Counted from the stretch's first letter, positions 23,826 through 34,672 are shown. The stretch is DNA of 64,000 nt from Endomychus coccineus (GCA_958510875.1 OY294068.1:37242297-37306296), one strand, 5' to 3'. The notes: a model not told the origin generated them from the letters alone. Translations and numbers: made by a program.

Positions 23826-24440
23826 ATAGACCTATTATCACAGGGAGACAGGATTGTTTACATTCAAACACGATCAAACATTGCCAACATTTCAGGCCAC
23901 TCAGACCGCTTTATATAACAAGTATGGCCGTATGGAATGTGCTGTTGCCGGATTTGTTGTTCTGTGTGCCGGATTGAGATTTGTAATCATTATAAAAACA
24001 TCCATAGCATTATTTATTGGTTATATTAGAAGCAATACTGTTGAAATGTCGTTTTCTCTGAAAAATATTCCATAATTCATGGTACCCTGGAATATGCAAT
24101 CGAATTATAGAATATTTAAACTTTTGAATATAGAACTAATCCATTCCATTGCATCACTTGTTCAGATGGCGACAACGCCGCGCACCTTTTATGAATGGGG
24201 ACTTTGTTCTGTACTACTCAATTTGACAGCTTCCGTATTTCTCGTAGCTATTTCAAAACGTTGCTGCCTTACAAGTGGGACCAAGTTTCAAATCATAGTT
24301 ACATTGTTTCCAATAAGGAGTAATTATGACTCGACGACAAAGAGTTCCGTTGGTTTTCTTTGTCATGCTCTATGTAATCATTGCGTCAAATGGAGTTTTA
24401 TGAATGAGATGTGTCGTCTCCTTAAGATAATAGGTCTATG
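23826..24440. mobile_element. hAT-like nonautonomous element with 8-bp target duplication
   Basis: Perfect 15-bp terminal inverted repeats CATAGACCTATTATC (23826-23840) and GATAATAGGTCTATG (24426-24440) are flanked by GGGTATAT (23818-23825) and GGGTATAC (24441-24448), an 8-bp duplication with one difference. It interrupts the right arm of the large inverted-repeat element: removing it rejoins sequence that matches the left arm (ATGTATACCC next to ACA-ATTTGC). Eight-base duplications are typical of hAT and P superfamilies. No transposase domain was recognised in the frames inside. Confidence 0.7.
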
Positions 24441-24842
24441 GGGTATACATTCGATGATATTAAAGATTAAATCGAACTCAGAATGCCAAAATTATCCGAA
24501 AACGACCTTGAACTCGGAATTTTGGTCGAATCTATTTGTTGAGAAATTGTTCATAATAAATGGAGGTAATTCAACTATTTATTTAACTGGTTAACATATG
24601 TTCACTAACCGAAAATAGTCTTTACCTGTTAAAAAATTATCAAATTTATCGTTTTTATGTAATCCAAAAATGAGCTAATCAAATTGTAAATTTATTGTTC
24701 ATAAATAAAATGAATAATTTGCACAACTGTCTATGGAGTAGACTTTATTTCTGATAACATTCTGAAAAGAATGCACTTTGTTCCATCAAAATCGACCCTT
24801 TTCCTAAGGATTTATGGGTCCAATACCCATTTGACTGCACTA

Positions 24843-25339
24843 AAAGCATTCTCTGATGCGATGCTAAGAGAATAAGAAATCCAGGTACAATTATTCTTCT
24901 GTTGCGCGTCTCCTTAACATTGTTATTCACATGGCGTCTGATAGACTTATTACATCCACGTGCGGAAACGTGTTTTTCGATTAGTTATTGTGGTTTGTCT
25001 CACCAATGGAAGAATACAAAATCGAAATTATTGTGATATGCTGAATTAATGAAGTAAAGGAAAGTAACGTAGCTTATTGATGCTATTACAAAAAAAAATA
25101 CTCGAACAGTTCAAAGGAAATTACACTAAAATAAGGTATACAGATTGATGCATCATATCGTCGGTGTTACTGCAATGCAATAGGTTCTTATGTCAAAAAT
25201 ATCCATTCTCCAGTTTAAGATATATTTCCAACCAAAATAACTTACTACAACATCTCACTTGCCCCTGAAGATACAATTCGGATGAATCGGAGGCAAGCGA
25301 ATTAACCGTTGACTTACCAAACTCAATGTTGAACCTGCA
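24843..25339. other. Non-coding stretch, nothing recognised
   Basis: No motif or repeat seen. Confidence 0.4.
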
Positions 25340-25440
25340 TTGGCGGTTCTAGCTCAGGCGATAAGACCCTGGCCCCATATAATTTCGCTTTTAACAACGT
25401 AGGTTCGAAACTCGAAGTGACAAGGTTATCCCAGGCTAGT
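25340..25440 (+). repeat. tRNA-like SINE head (candidate)
   Basis: TAGCTCAGGCGATAAGAC near 25349 resembles the polymerase III A box and D-arm. GGTTCGAAACTC at 25403-25414 resembles the B box and T-loop. The gap of about 54 bases is longer than in most tRNAs, so a tRNA-derived SINE or tRNA pseudogene is more likely than a working tRNA. I did not see a second copy in the window. Confidence 0.4.
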
Positions 25441-25724
25441 TTGTTCCATTCCTGACAGTCAAATTTTCATACATCCTTGGCAAAACTAAGTTGGTAGATC
25501 ATTTGGAAGCTTTTTTCTTCAATTAATTAAATATCCTTGCCCTTGTTCACATGTAACATTAAAGTGAATATACACTCGGCATTTTTGTCAATATTCGTAA
25601 GGTCCAATCTGCAGACGCCAGTATGAAATAACCGAATAATAAGGGGGCGCGCGAGTCTTAGCCAATAACTCTTATGTCATTATACACTGTTCGTTAGTAT
25701 AGTTAGACATGAATTTGAACACAT

Positions 25725-25990
25725 TAATGTGTTACAATTCCGAATATTCGTGTTTCTGTTCATTTCGGAGACGTGTTGATTTTTAATTGAAATTGATGCT
25801 ATAAGGATGCTTTGTGCTTGATATAATTAGTTTTAGGGAATCCCGTTTTAGACAGTGTTATTTATGTCTTCTGATTATGGTAATTAGACCGGAACGTACG
25901 TAAAGACGAAAATAATAAGCGTATGTGAAGTGTGTAAATGTAAGAATTTGAATATAATTCATACCTGGGTCCAAGAATCATTATTAAGTT
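25725..25990 (+). repeat. Penelope-like terminal repeat, copy A
   Basis: The copy contains TCGTGTTTCTGTTC, GATGC/GATAAGGATGCTTTG, AATCCCGTTTTAGACA, the hammerhead-like block and finally TACCTGGGTCCAAGAATCAT. These blocks are shared in the same order with copies B to E. No Penelope coding sequence adjoins this copy, so it is solitary. Confidence 0.65.
25865..25908 (+). ncRNA. Hammerhead-ribozyme-like motif, decayed (copy A)
   Basis: Stem I strands TGTCTT (25865-25870) and AAGACG (25903-25908) pair with one wobble, and the cleavage triplet GTA at 25900-25902 is present. The cores are altered: CTGATTA replaces CTGATGA, and GGAA replaces GAAA, so it should be inactive. Confidence 0.45.
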
Positions 25991-26189
25991 GGCAATAAAT
26001 GTTATTTGAAGTAGCTTCTGTTGAAATAATTTCCATACATGTAATAATATCATCATTTGCATACTGCAAAAATATTGGGTGGGTTTGAAGTGTTTTGAAG
26101 AGATTGCTGCTAGTCATTTTCTTTTCAAATCATCTTCCTTAAGGAAGGTAAAAGTACTCTTTTATTTCTCTTCCCTTTGATAAAGCTGA

Positions 26190-27165
26190 TTCTGATGTTG
26201 TATAATAGTATGCTTCTTCTCGATATCACACTATCTGGCTTAAAAGTCAACCGAATCACGCTGATTCAAAAATCGGGTGAATTTGATATGATAGACAATT
26301 GGCGACTCATCACGATCTTATCAATCCTGATCAGGGTGCTCCATCTAATCCTGAGTGAACGTCTGTCGTCGTTACCTTTGCATGGTAACAAGAGAGGTTT
26401 CGTGAGAACAGATGGCGTTCTTTCGAACAATCTCTTTCTACATAATGTTATTGGAAGATTATTTCTGTGTTGCCTATTAGATGAGCAATTAATCTTTCGG
26501 AATTGATCGGGAGACGATTGAAAACATCATATACTCCTATGATGATTCGAGTACGCGTGTTCCTATCAGTGAAGAAGAGATATGTTCTATTGATGATATC
26601 AAGCGCGGAGTCAAGCAAGCAAATCCATCATCTCCTATGGTTGACGAAGAGCGGATCTGCGAGCTTGAAGGAGAAGATCCTAGGATACCTGTATTGATTC
26701 AACTTGAGGTGACGATCTTGGGTTCTGTAGATGATCTGATATTGCTCACCGAGTCCGTCGAAGATGAATCCGAAATACTCAAGAAAGCAACTTTAAAAAG
26801 AGAGGAATGGCCTCAAACGTTAAGAAATACGTTGCTGTTACTGTAAACGTTAAACGTGGAAATAAACACATCTATAGCGTTTCCAGGTCTTTCTTTCACA
26901 CTTGAGGAGCATTTATCAAGATGCTTCAACCTTTGAAGCTCTCTGAATACCTTGGCAGTCGTTATGGTGTCATGGGATAAGCCCCATGACTGGAGAGCTA
27001 AAAAAGGAGCTCAGTCGTATAGCAAAATTACCGCTTGAACCAATGCAAAAGCTTGAGATCATTAGAACGTATCTCATACCAAGGTACATAGACATGTTTC
27101 AGGCATCAAATGTCACTTTGAAAATTCTAAGATCACCACGCAATCATTCTCGATATGATGAACAT
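26190..27165 (+). pseudogene. R2-clade-like non-LTR retrotransposon remnant
   Basis: VNRITLIQKSGEFDMIDNWR at about 26252-26311, followed by LITILSILIRVLHLILSERL, KRGFVRTDGVL and NNLFLHNVI, follows the order of R2-type RT (RTxLIPKxG, NWRPITI, LHxILAxRL, RGF, DG). Downstream pieces include VDDLILLTES near 26740, where the catalytic FxDD box is expected, and LKLSEYLGSRYGVMG near 26935. LPLEPMQKLEIIRTYLIPR (about 27031-27084) matches the R2 thumb block. Several frameshifts divide them. The catalytic box reads VDD, and no restriction-like endonuclease is visible. R2 elements normally sit in 28S rDNA, which is not present here. Confidence 0.6.
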
Positions 27166-27242
27166 CACAAAATTTGAAACTCCACGAAAGTGAAATGGGT
27201 AAAATGGAACGGTTTAATTAACAGACTTTTACATGTCATATA

Positions 27243-27530
27243 GGAATCCGGCTATGTCTGATGTGTGTTGAACCAATAACAGAAAGTGCTACAGAGTGAT
27301 AGAACAACTAATGGTTCTTGGAAAAACCAACGAAATGTGGACATAAAATGAATGGAATTGTTCAATTACTGGAATGTACTTTAATATGTCAGTGATATCA
27401 TGTAATTAAGCAATACAGTGCTGGCTTCAGCATTGTTCGGGGCTAGTATGAAGTCGGCTATGGCTGATGTATGATAAACCAACAACAGTAAGTACTAGAG
27501 AGGTATAGAACGACTAATGTCGTCTACCTT
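27243..27530 (+). repeat. Dispersed repeat D2, copies 2 and 3
   Basis: GGCTATGTCTGATGTGTGTT at 27250 and GGCTATGGCTGATGTATGAT at 27459 begin two units 209 bases apart. Each is followed by AACCAA-AACA, a GTATAGAAC/GATAGAAC block and ACTAATG. A related block occurs at 1.3 kb. Their place just after the R2-like remnant could mean they derive from its 3' region. Confidence 0.45.
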
Positions 27531-28644
27531 GGTGTGAATTTTCCTCAGCAAAATTGATGCAATGTATGTAACGGTGTGAACCCCAATTCAGATTATAATT
27601 TCATTAATAACCAGTTTCTGAATGATTGTACAATTGAATCCGGATGAGACAAGCTCTCACATCTGTGATATAATAGCGGACGTTCATTGTTGACATTGTC
27701 TATAAATCCACGGAAGGTGTCGTTCGACCGGAATTGATTACTTCCAGAGAGGTTGGAGTTGATGTGCAGATGCTGAAGCTGGTATGTCGATTTTATGCCC
27801 ATTCTGCCATTTTTGGTTCGGTAATTATAGTCGGAAATCTGGTCAATGGTAACCTCATAGTCTGCTTAGCTTTGTAGTAATAATGACGATTGGTTAGATT
27901 TGAGGATGCCGATTGACTAGTTATTTCCCGCATTTTTCTTATGAAGAGCTACATGCCGATGAAGGGTCTCACTGCAATCCATCTCACCTCATGTTCATAA
28001 TCATCTTTCTTTTCCAAATTACCGTCATATTTTACTTCATTATGATGTTTCTTGAATTCAAAATTGCAATTATCACTTAATCAGATACCAGAATTTTATC
28101 TATATTTTTTCAGTTTGTGGCTTGACGGTTCCAACCTGTAATTATCTTATGTACTCCTCGTGGTGGAAGAAGTAAATTCTTGTGTGTCAGGGATTACGGA
28201 ATCTGGAAGTAAGTTGTTCGATGTGAATACGTAATTCTTGACTTCGGTCGTCCCGTTCAATTCTCGTGTGGTAACAGCATAGAAGTATATCGATCTAGGT
28301 GGAATAATATTTTGGTATTATCCTTTTCACAGCTTATAGGGTAAGCGGCGGACTATCTAATTATGCACTAATTCATGTAACAATTAACTTATCTTGCAAT
28401 ATCGTAATCCATTAGGAATTATGGATTGTTATCGAGTGAACGTGTAATTTATCTCTTATGTTATCTTTCATTATCGAAATTTACTGCTTCACCAGTTCCA
28501 GATATCACTGTGGTTGTGTGTGAAAATTGTATATTTGTAATTGTTGTTTGTCTGAATTCGATATTATGTATTATCACCATTATCAATGAAATCTGAATTA
28601 TCTATTTCCGAAAATAATCAATGTTGTTGATGTTATCAGTGAAG
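27531..28644. other. Non-coding stretch, nothing recognised
   Basis: No coding block, RNA gene or repeat recognised apart from sequence leading into the Penelope-type repeat at 28645. Confidence 0.4.
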
Positions 28645-28855
28645 ATTCTGGACCCAGGTATTAATTATTTTTAAATTCTCGAGAAATAGATCACACTACC
28701 ACATATGCTTACGTCTCTACGTACGTTTCGGTCTCACGACCCTTATCAGAAGACGTATCAATGTCTAAAACGGGATTTCTCACAACTAATTGTATCGTCT
28801 CAAAGCGTCCTTATCGCACGAACAGAAACACGGTAATCGAAATTGTGGCTGTCGA
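28645..28855 (-). repeat. Penelope-like terminal repeat, copy B
   Basis: Read on the minus strand it runs from CCGTGTTTCTGTTCGTGCG through GATAAGGACGCTTTGAGACG, AATCCCGTTTTAGACATTG, the hammerhead-like block and CTATTTCTCGAGAATTT to TACCTGGGTCCAGAATC. It lies directly downstream of the minus-strand Penelope C-terminal fragment at 29.1-29.9 kb, as expected for a 3' terminal repeat. Confidence 0.7.
28712..28755 (-). ncRNA. Hammerhead-ribozyme-like motif, nearly intact (copy B)
   Basis: Stem I is CGTCTT/GAGACG with one wobble pair. Stem II is GGTC, loop GTGA (a GNRA tetraloop), GACC. GAAA follows, then CGTAC and the cleavage triplet GTA. The core reads CTGATAA; the G that normally occupies the catalytic G8 position is A, so cleavage is unlikely. 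One unpaired base precedes stem II, a deviation from the minimal model shared by all copies. Confidence 0.55.
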
Positions 28856-29092
28856 AGCACTGTTTGAATACGACTGGAACCAAAAAATACAACGCTCAAG
28901 TTTCCACTTTCGCACCAAATGTTGAAAATTTATGAGGTAAGAGAGAAAGGTGTCAGACGTTATTAGAAATATTTTTAATTGAGTATTCTACCTAAAATAT
29001 ATTTTTAACATTATGAAGACGCATGTATGAATTTTCGAGGGTCTTAATAGATTTAATTAGTATAAATCTGACCTAATGATTGAAGGTCCGCT

Positions 29093-29900
29093 CTATAACT
29101 TACACTTACACTTGGAGTCACGTTTCATGTGAATCATCTCCAGAATAGATCTTTTATGATAATTGGTTTCTTCAGTCAAAATAATAATATTTTTGTAATC
29201 AAATTGATGGTTATAATCAACACAATGTTCAGCAAGGATGGTATAGTTTTTGTTTCTAGTACTATACTTATGTCCATACATTATTTCTTGTAAATATCGT
29301 TTAGAGATTCTTGTATAAATCCCATCGCAATCTAAACAATTCAATCTGTCTACTATTTGGGTTTGTTTATTGTATTGTATTGAAGGTTTTGGATTTGAAA
29401 AATATTTACACACAGTTAGTAGGTTCATGCGCAGCATTTATATCATACTTCTCTAAATATTTCTTAGTTTTCTCTGAGGTCTCTCGAATGTATGGTAATG
29501 TTAAAAAAATTTCTGGATTACCGTTAATGTTATCTATATATGATGTTTCTCTACAGATTTTGTTTATTCTTCCTTTCTTGATGGGGCTGAAAATTGTTTT
29601 TGGGTAGCCATTCATTTGCAGTGTATTACGGTAATTTTCACAGCGCTATCTGTAAGGCTGTTCGCACTTTTTTCATTTATTTAAAAAATGCTGACAAATT
29701 GTTTCACCACACTGTGGTATTTTCAAAGCAATTCGCATTGGAAATTGTTAAAGTTATTAATCACGTACTGAACTTTATCGTTGGTGTATTGTTTGTCTAT
29801 TATTCCGCTCGTGCAAGTTCAACATTATTATATCCAATTTCTTTCGATACTTTTACGTATAAATTGTTGAACGCGAGGCAACAGTGAGCAACTTTAATTG
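29093..29900 (-). pseudogene. Penelope-like element C-terminal fragment (RT thumb and GIY-YIG)
   Basis: On the minus strand MNGYPKTIFSPIKKGRINKI (29615-29556) and LPYIRETSEKTKKYLEKYDI (about 29502-29443) match the blocks between RT and endonuclease in Penelope-like proteins. After a frameshift, VDRLNCLDCDGIYTRISKRY (about 29353-29294) and HCVDYNHQFDYKNI start the GIY-YIG domain. The second motif, usually YIG, has become YTR, so the endonuclease is damaged. Weaker matches extend up to about 29900 (GAAATACCACAG-type sequence shared with 35.25 kb). The protein ends at 29093 and is followed by terminal repeat copy B. Confidence 0.7.
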
Positions 29901-30864
29901 CTTGTTTCACTCTGTGCGTTATCCCTCCATTTGAATTTGGGCAATTTCTGTTCATATTATTATTCTTTTAGAACGACTGAGACGTTTCACTTCTTTTTCC
30001 TGCCGGTGTACAGAATTATCTGGCCTAACCATATCGTTCCAGTTCTTCAAATTCAACAAATACAGAGGAAGGTAACATTTTTCGAGTGAAATTGACTAAA
30101 TTGTCAAGGTCGAATGTTTTTTACAATTCAATTTTTGGAACTTGTGGAACCTATAAATTCAATGTTTCCTATGTTCTCAATTTCCTTCATATAATGAATA
30201 TCAATTAACTTCATATTCAATTCAATTTCAAATTGTTATTTGTTTTTTTTTCAAATTCTACATTGTTAAAGATTTAATTATGTTAATTTAATGTACTTTG
30301 ATGAATAAAAAACCGTTTCGTTAAGTTGAACTATTTCCTTTATGTTTTCTATTATACACAATTTATCTGACCCCATCGTAATGATGGAATTTCGAGATTG
30401 AGGTTATTTCTTATAACCAAAGCTGTTGGCGCCCAGGGCAAAAACCCCCAATTGGGTATCGAAGGGTACATTTTATTACGATAGAATCTGAGATATTCCA
30501 ATACTGAGCTAGTCGGACAATTAAAGGGTTGGAACTGACTAGTTAAGGTCTCTTTAACCCAGATCCGTACATGTGAACATGGATGAAAACAAAAAATTGA
30601 ATAATAGCAGAAATGGAATCAACAACCACAAGATGAGCAATTTAAAATGAATATTTATATATCATGATTCCATCACACACAAAAGCTTTGAGCTGTGATG
30701 AAAATACGTAGGTTTATTCCCCGATCTACAATACATAGGGATAAGATTCAGGGATAATGTATAAGTGAAGTATATCGAGGAGCGTCTATGCTAATGTTGT
30801 CGTGAATATAATAAACTCCCTGTGACAAGAAATTGAAAGGTCGAAGTTGCATAGAATTTCCTTT
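29901..30864. other. Non-coding stretch, nothing recognised
   Basis: No motif or repeat identified. Confidence 0.4.
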
Positions 30865-31000
30865 CACGAGACTGATCGTAATTCCCTATAATGAACCGAT
30901 TCAGCATCCTTACATGTTACTCGAAGTCGGAGCTTTGAATTGTAATCTAATTTGAACTGAAAAGTTTCGATAAGTTCCACACATATGTTCCAACATAAAC
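30865..31000 (+). repeat. Dispersed repeat D1, copy 3
   Basis: CTATAATGAACCGATTCAGC at 30887-30906, GTTACTCGAAGTCGGAGCTT at 30919-30938 and CTGAAAAGTTTCGATAAGTT at 30957-30976 align with the copy at 8.4 kb. Confidence 0.45.
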
Positions 31001-31252
31001 CCAACTCAGATAAATCCCGTTTATTTCCACAGCCACCTAATATTATGATAAAAGTTTCCAAATCTAATGAAGGATGCAAAACCACTTTTGACTGTTGAAA
31101 ATTCGAGACCTAACTGGAATAAATGCGATCAATGAAGATGATGATGAGCAATTTTTTATATGAATTTGTTAATCCTGTATCGAATTCATTATTTAACGCC
31201 GTATCTATTCTCAGTGATGGCTGGTACTGACTAGTACAATAGCACGTGCCTA

Positions 31253-31312
31253 CACAACCACCAACGTGAACACCCACCCACCAACGTGCCCACCAAACCA
31301 CCAAGATGAACA
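31253..31312. repeat. CCACCAA-rich minisatellite
   Basis: CCACCAACGTG and variants recur about four times in 60 bases. It looks like a simple local expansion. Confidence 0.5.
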
Positions 31313-31639
31313 CAGAAGGAAATTCGCATGTAATCAGTGCATTATTTTATTCCGCACGTCAGACCTCTGCAATGATAATGTATATTCTAAAGAACCAAGG
31401 TTTTCTTCGTCATATGCGCTTATACCGTCAGTTTGAGGCACAAAGCAACATATCTCCAGAAAACATATTGCCTTCTTAGAGTACAGTGTACGAATTCAAT
31501 TCGAAGATTTGAAGTGATTTACCAGAGATTGGGAACAAAATTAATCGCGTTAAACAATCCTAATATCTGTATTTGAAAAGCAGCTTTATTACCCAATTTT
31601 GTCAAAATCAGCAAAACAATTTCAAAAAAATATAAAAAA

Positions 31640-32508
31640 TCAAAGCCATTTAATCAAAACAGATAAATAGTTTAATGAAGTGCGTAACTAATGGGAAACA
31701 AGAAATCAATAAGTAATGGTTGAAAAAACCTAACAGACACAAGAATTCCGGATGAGATGTAGCACACGTTAAGGTTAGGTTCGGAATTTGAATTGCCCGA
31801 TAATAAAAAATTGCCTATCGATGATACAATTGCTAATTCAAAATGCGGAATAAGAAATAGAAACTCAGAAGAAATACATGAATTCGGTAATAAAATGTGC
31901 AACATCTGGACAAATAAGAAGAATAAACAGGAGAAAGAAAAAGGTAGAAGAGTTCTTAGATGCTTACCCTCAAATATTAGTTTCGAAAACGGATGGATGT
32001 AATAAAACCATCATAATGCATAGAGATGACTACGAAAACAAAATAGGAAATCCATTAAATGATGAAACAACCTATGAAAAATTTAAACCTGACCCTACAT
32101 TATCAGTAAAAATGACACGAGTGAATTAATAAATAAATAGTGCAAAGATATGATAATTCCTATTGATTTGAAAAATGAATTAATCTGCCATAATGGGAAA
32201 GCACGTTATATCTATGTGCTTTCGGAACTACATAGAAAGATATACCTGTAAGACCCATTGTAAGTGAAATTGGAGCGCCTACCTAAAATTTATCGAAAAT
32301 ATAATAGGAAAAAATGAATTTTATATGAAGGACTCATGGCATTTTAATGAGTTTATAAAAAATCAATTCGTACCCGTAGATCATATATCAATTTCCTTGG
32401 CTGTTGTTCCTTTATTTACATATATACCAGTTGTTTTGACTTTGAGTATTTTCAAAAAACGTTGGGCAGAGATTAAAAATCACACACCCCTAGATCAGGG
32501 ATTTTCAT
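31640..32508 (+). pseudogene. Penelope-like RT, 5' part (split copy)
   Basis: LPIDDTIANSKCGIRNRNSE (about 31811-31870) and QILVSKTDGCNKTIIMHRDD with DETTYEKFKPDPT (31975-32099) match the N-terminal block of Penelope-like RT. After stops, RPIVSEIGAPT-like sequence lies near 32255. An open frame then begins with FYMKDSWHFNEFIKN and SISLAVVPLFTYIPVVLTLS, the RT motif A region where SLDVVSLFTNIP is usual; the catalytic Asp is replaced by Ala. IFKKRWAEIKNHTPLDQGF follows and ends at about 32508, where unrelated sequence starts. The protein resumes at 34737, so both halves are one copy split by an insertion. Confidence 0.75.
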
Positions 32509-32799
32509 TGACTCCAACACATGGAACAGCTGACAAGTGGCAAAACATTGTTCTAGCCATAAGAGTACATGTTACTGTAATCTATCATATTATGTTATTT
32601 TCAAAAGAAAATAGCAATATTTTGATACAGAAAACTTCTTTAGTGCTTTGTTTTTTAGTTGTGATTAGTTGTTTGGCTTTTTACTTTCATTTTATCAAAT
32701 GATATTGTGTAATAACTCTTGACGACAATAAGGTTATAATAGTGAAGTGTGTGATCAATTAGTCTTCTTGGATACTTTTAATAAATCTAAGATATAACG

Positions 32800-33238
32800 A
32801 TGGTGAAATCATGTTGCGCATTTGGATCTACAAATCAGTATCAAAAAGGAGAACCTAGTTTTCTCTGGTATCTACAAGTTTAGTAGATACTGGGTAGTGG
32901 TAGTAGATACTTAATTCACAATAATGTAATTTGAACGTAGACGTTAGAAGTACAATTTTAATCGACTATGCACAATCGAAAATAGAAACTAATAGTGTAA
33001 TAATTACGGTTCATTCCAGTTTTCCTTCAGATGAAAATTGAAACAAAAATACATAATAGCAATGAAGAGAAAAAACTTCGTGCCCAACAAGAATTATCAT
33101 CTTTGTAGTGAACACTTTACAGAAAAAGATCTCGTGTATTCATTTGGAAAGAAATCAGTAAAAGACCTAGTATTTTTTAATTTTCCGGCGAATGTCTTTA
33201 AACGTAAGGTGAAACCCAGAGAACTTAGAAATCCGTAA
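32800..33238 (+). pseudogene. THAP zinc-finger domain frame, two exons
   Basis: Exon 1 (32800-32867) begins MVKSCCAFGSTNQY, the typical THAP start, but the second zinc-ligand Cys (position 10) is Ser. A GT donor at 32868 and an acceptor before 33020 give a 152-base intron with matching phase. Exon 2 begins FPSDEN, then shows one missing base where the conserved Trp is expected. It continues with AMKRKNFVPNKNYHLCSEHF, carrying the C-x2-H half of the zinc site, and later FNFPANVF, close to the terminal AVPxxF box. The frame ends at 33238, just after the domain. The damaged ligand and the frameshift suggest a dead gene. A transposase catalytic domain was not recognised downstream. Confidence 0.6.
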
Positions 33239-34672
33239 ACAATATGAATTTTTCATGATTTTTAGCTGGGTATAGGTTGTTATTATTATGTTTTTACTAG
33301 TGATGATGCAAACATTATTTCTTGTGAGGGCACCTAATTCAGAATCAATGAAGAACAACCTGTAAATGAACCAGAAGGTTGGTTGATTATATACTTAGTA
33401 GATTTATAACATTTTGATACCATCTTTTCTGTCCTATACCGTCATACCCTAGCATGAATATAATTTTTCAAATTGCGAAGCATACCTACTATTGATAAGC
33501 AAGAAATAGTAATCAAATACATGACTAAAAGGAATCGTAGAATGAATGCAAAGGTTAAAAGAATCTGAAAAATGTATTAAAACATGTGAAGGATTTGCAG
33601 GACATTTCAGAACAATGTTCACTTTTATTCCCGAAGAATTTGTATTTTTAACAGTAACAGTACCTAATATTATATAATAATGTTCCTCTGTTGGTAAAAT
33701 TTAAGTTTAAAATGAAGGTGACCTATAATCTAATTTGTAACTATAAACATTAATGCTGTGAACTAAAACCCTGTTTACGTCACATTTATTTTCTTTTGAA
33801 ACTGGAATATTTCCCTAATGTTTATTATTATAACACAAAAGGTAAGCTAGCGATTTGGCATCTGCGACTAGCCACAATACCAGAAGTTCACCACTGAATA
33901 ACAATAACTTTTCATTTATGTAATTTCCAGTTCTTCTTATTTATATTTAGCATCCTGAGGCTCAATCGGATTCAATCTCTGGCTCAGGGAAAATCCAAGT
34001 TTGGGTTATATGGTAGCAGAATTAGATTAATAATTTTCATAAATGATATACTTCTTTTTTTTCGAACCACTCCAAGAAATAACCATATTGTTTCTGTCTA
34101 ATTATTTGAGCATTTTGATATTTATAGATATATTTCTTCTATAGCTTACTTAATTTTGAATATCTATATGTTACTTGTTTTCCATATTATAACTAGATCT
34201 TCACGACATTATGAAAGATGTTGTCTTATTTATTAGGTGATGTATGGTAATGATTCTGTAGTTGAATATATGTATTAATTGATAATTGAAGCTGTTGATA
34301 ACTAAATATGTCATTTAACGTGGGGTAGAGTAATTTCAGTTAATTACGTACTAAAGTTTTCCATTGATGAAATACAGAATAAGTTGCATATGGGTGCTTC
34401 ATGGAAATATGACTAAATTCAGAATGAGCGATATTTAATTCTATATCTTTAATGTAATTTTGTACATAATACTATTATGTATTGTTGCTGAATCATGAAA
34501 ACCGATCAAATAGGATTATAACTTGATAATTCATGAAATTCGTAAAGTTCTCCATTTAAATCAATGTAAATTATGCACGTTCTTGCCACTTGTCACGTGG
34601 TCAGAATGGTCTTCATCTCTGTCTAGGACCAGGCTGAAATAGGTCTTCTGTCTCTCTTACGTGTTGGAGTCA
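33239..34672. other. Non-coding remainder of the THAP insertion
   Basis: AT-rich, with no transposase motif recognised, ending in the inverted terminus at 34661-34672. Confidence 0.35.

Larger units (their letters stand above)
20314..24842. mobile_element. Large element bounded by long inverted arms, 4.5 kb
   Basis: The left border TAGTGCAATCAAATGGGTAT is matched inverted at the right border, which on the minus strand reads TAGTGCAGTCAAATGGGTAT. Collinear inverted similarity continues inward through CAAAGTGCATTCT, AGCTCATTTTTG and CGTTTTCGGATAATTTTGGC. It covers about 750 bases on the left (to about 21060) and about 640 on the right (23600-24842), not counting a 615-bp insertion at 23826. 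The arms contain a subterminal unit of about 138 bases centred on CGTTTTCGGATAATTTTGG, repeated three times on the left. No transposase frame is visible inside, only LTR-like sequence. I call it a non-autonomous or gutted foldback-type element; its superfamily is unknown and no target duplication is clear. Confidence 0.6.
32509..34672 (+). mobile_element. THAP-bearing insertion in Penelope-like element, 2.2 kb
   Basis: This block separates two halves of one Penelope RT. Its left end begins TGACTCCAACACATGG and its right end, on the minus strand, begins TGACTCCAACACGTAAG: a 12-bp identical terminus. A second block, GACAAGTGGCAA, recurs inverted at both ends (32531-32542 and about 34587-34598). 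It contains a THAP-domain frame. THAP domains occur in P, Kolobok and IS4EU/ISL2EU-type DNA transposons and in host proteins. I did not find a target duplication, and 64 bases to the right (34673-34736) are unexplained. Confidence 0.5.

Noticed and set aside
24836..24842. CACTA at the right border of the 4.5-kb inverted-repeat structure, suggesting a CACTA element
   Set aside because: CACTA elements begin with CACTA and end with TAGTG; here the orientation is the reverse (TAGTG outside left), and no 3-bp duplication or transposase is seen.
32325..32702. 125-residue frame with hydrophobic C-terminus, possible membrane protein
   Set aside because: Its first half is Penelope RT motif A sequence and its second half is the start of the THAP insertion, so it is a junction artefact.
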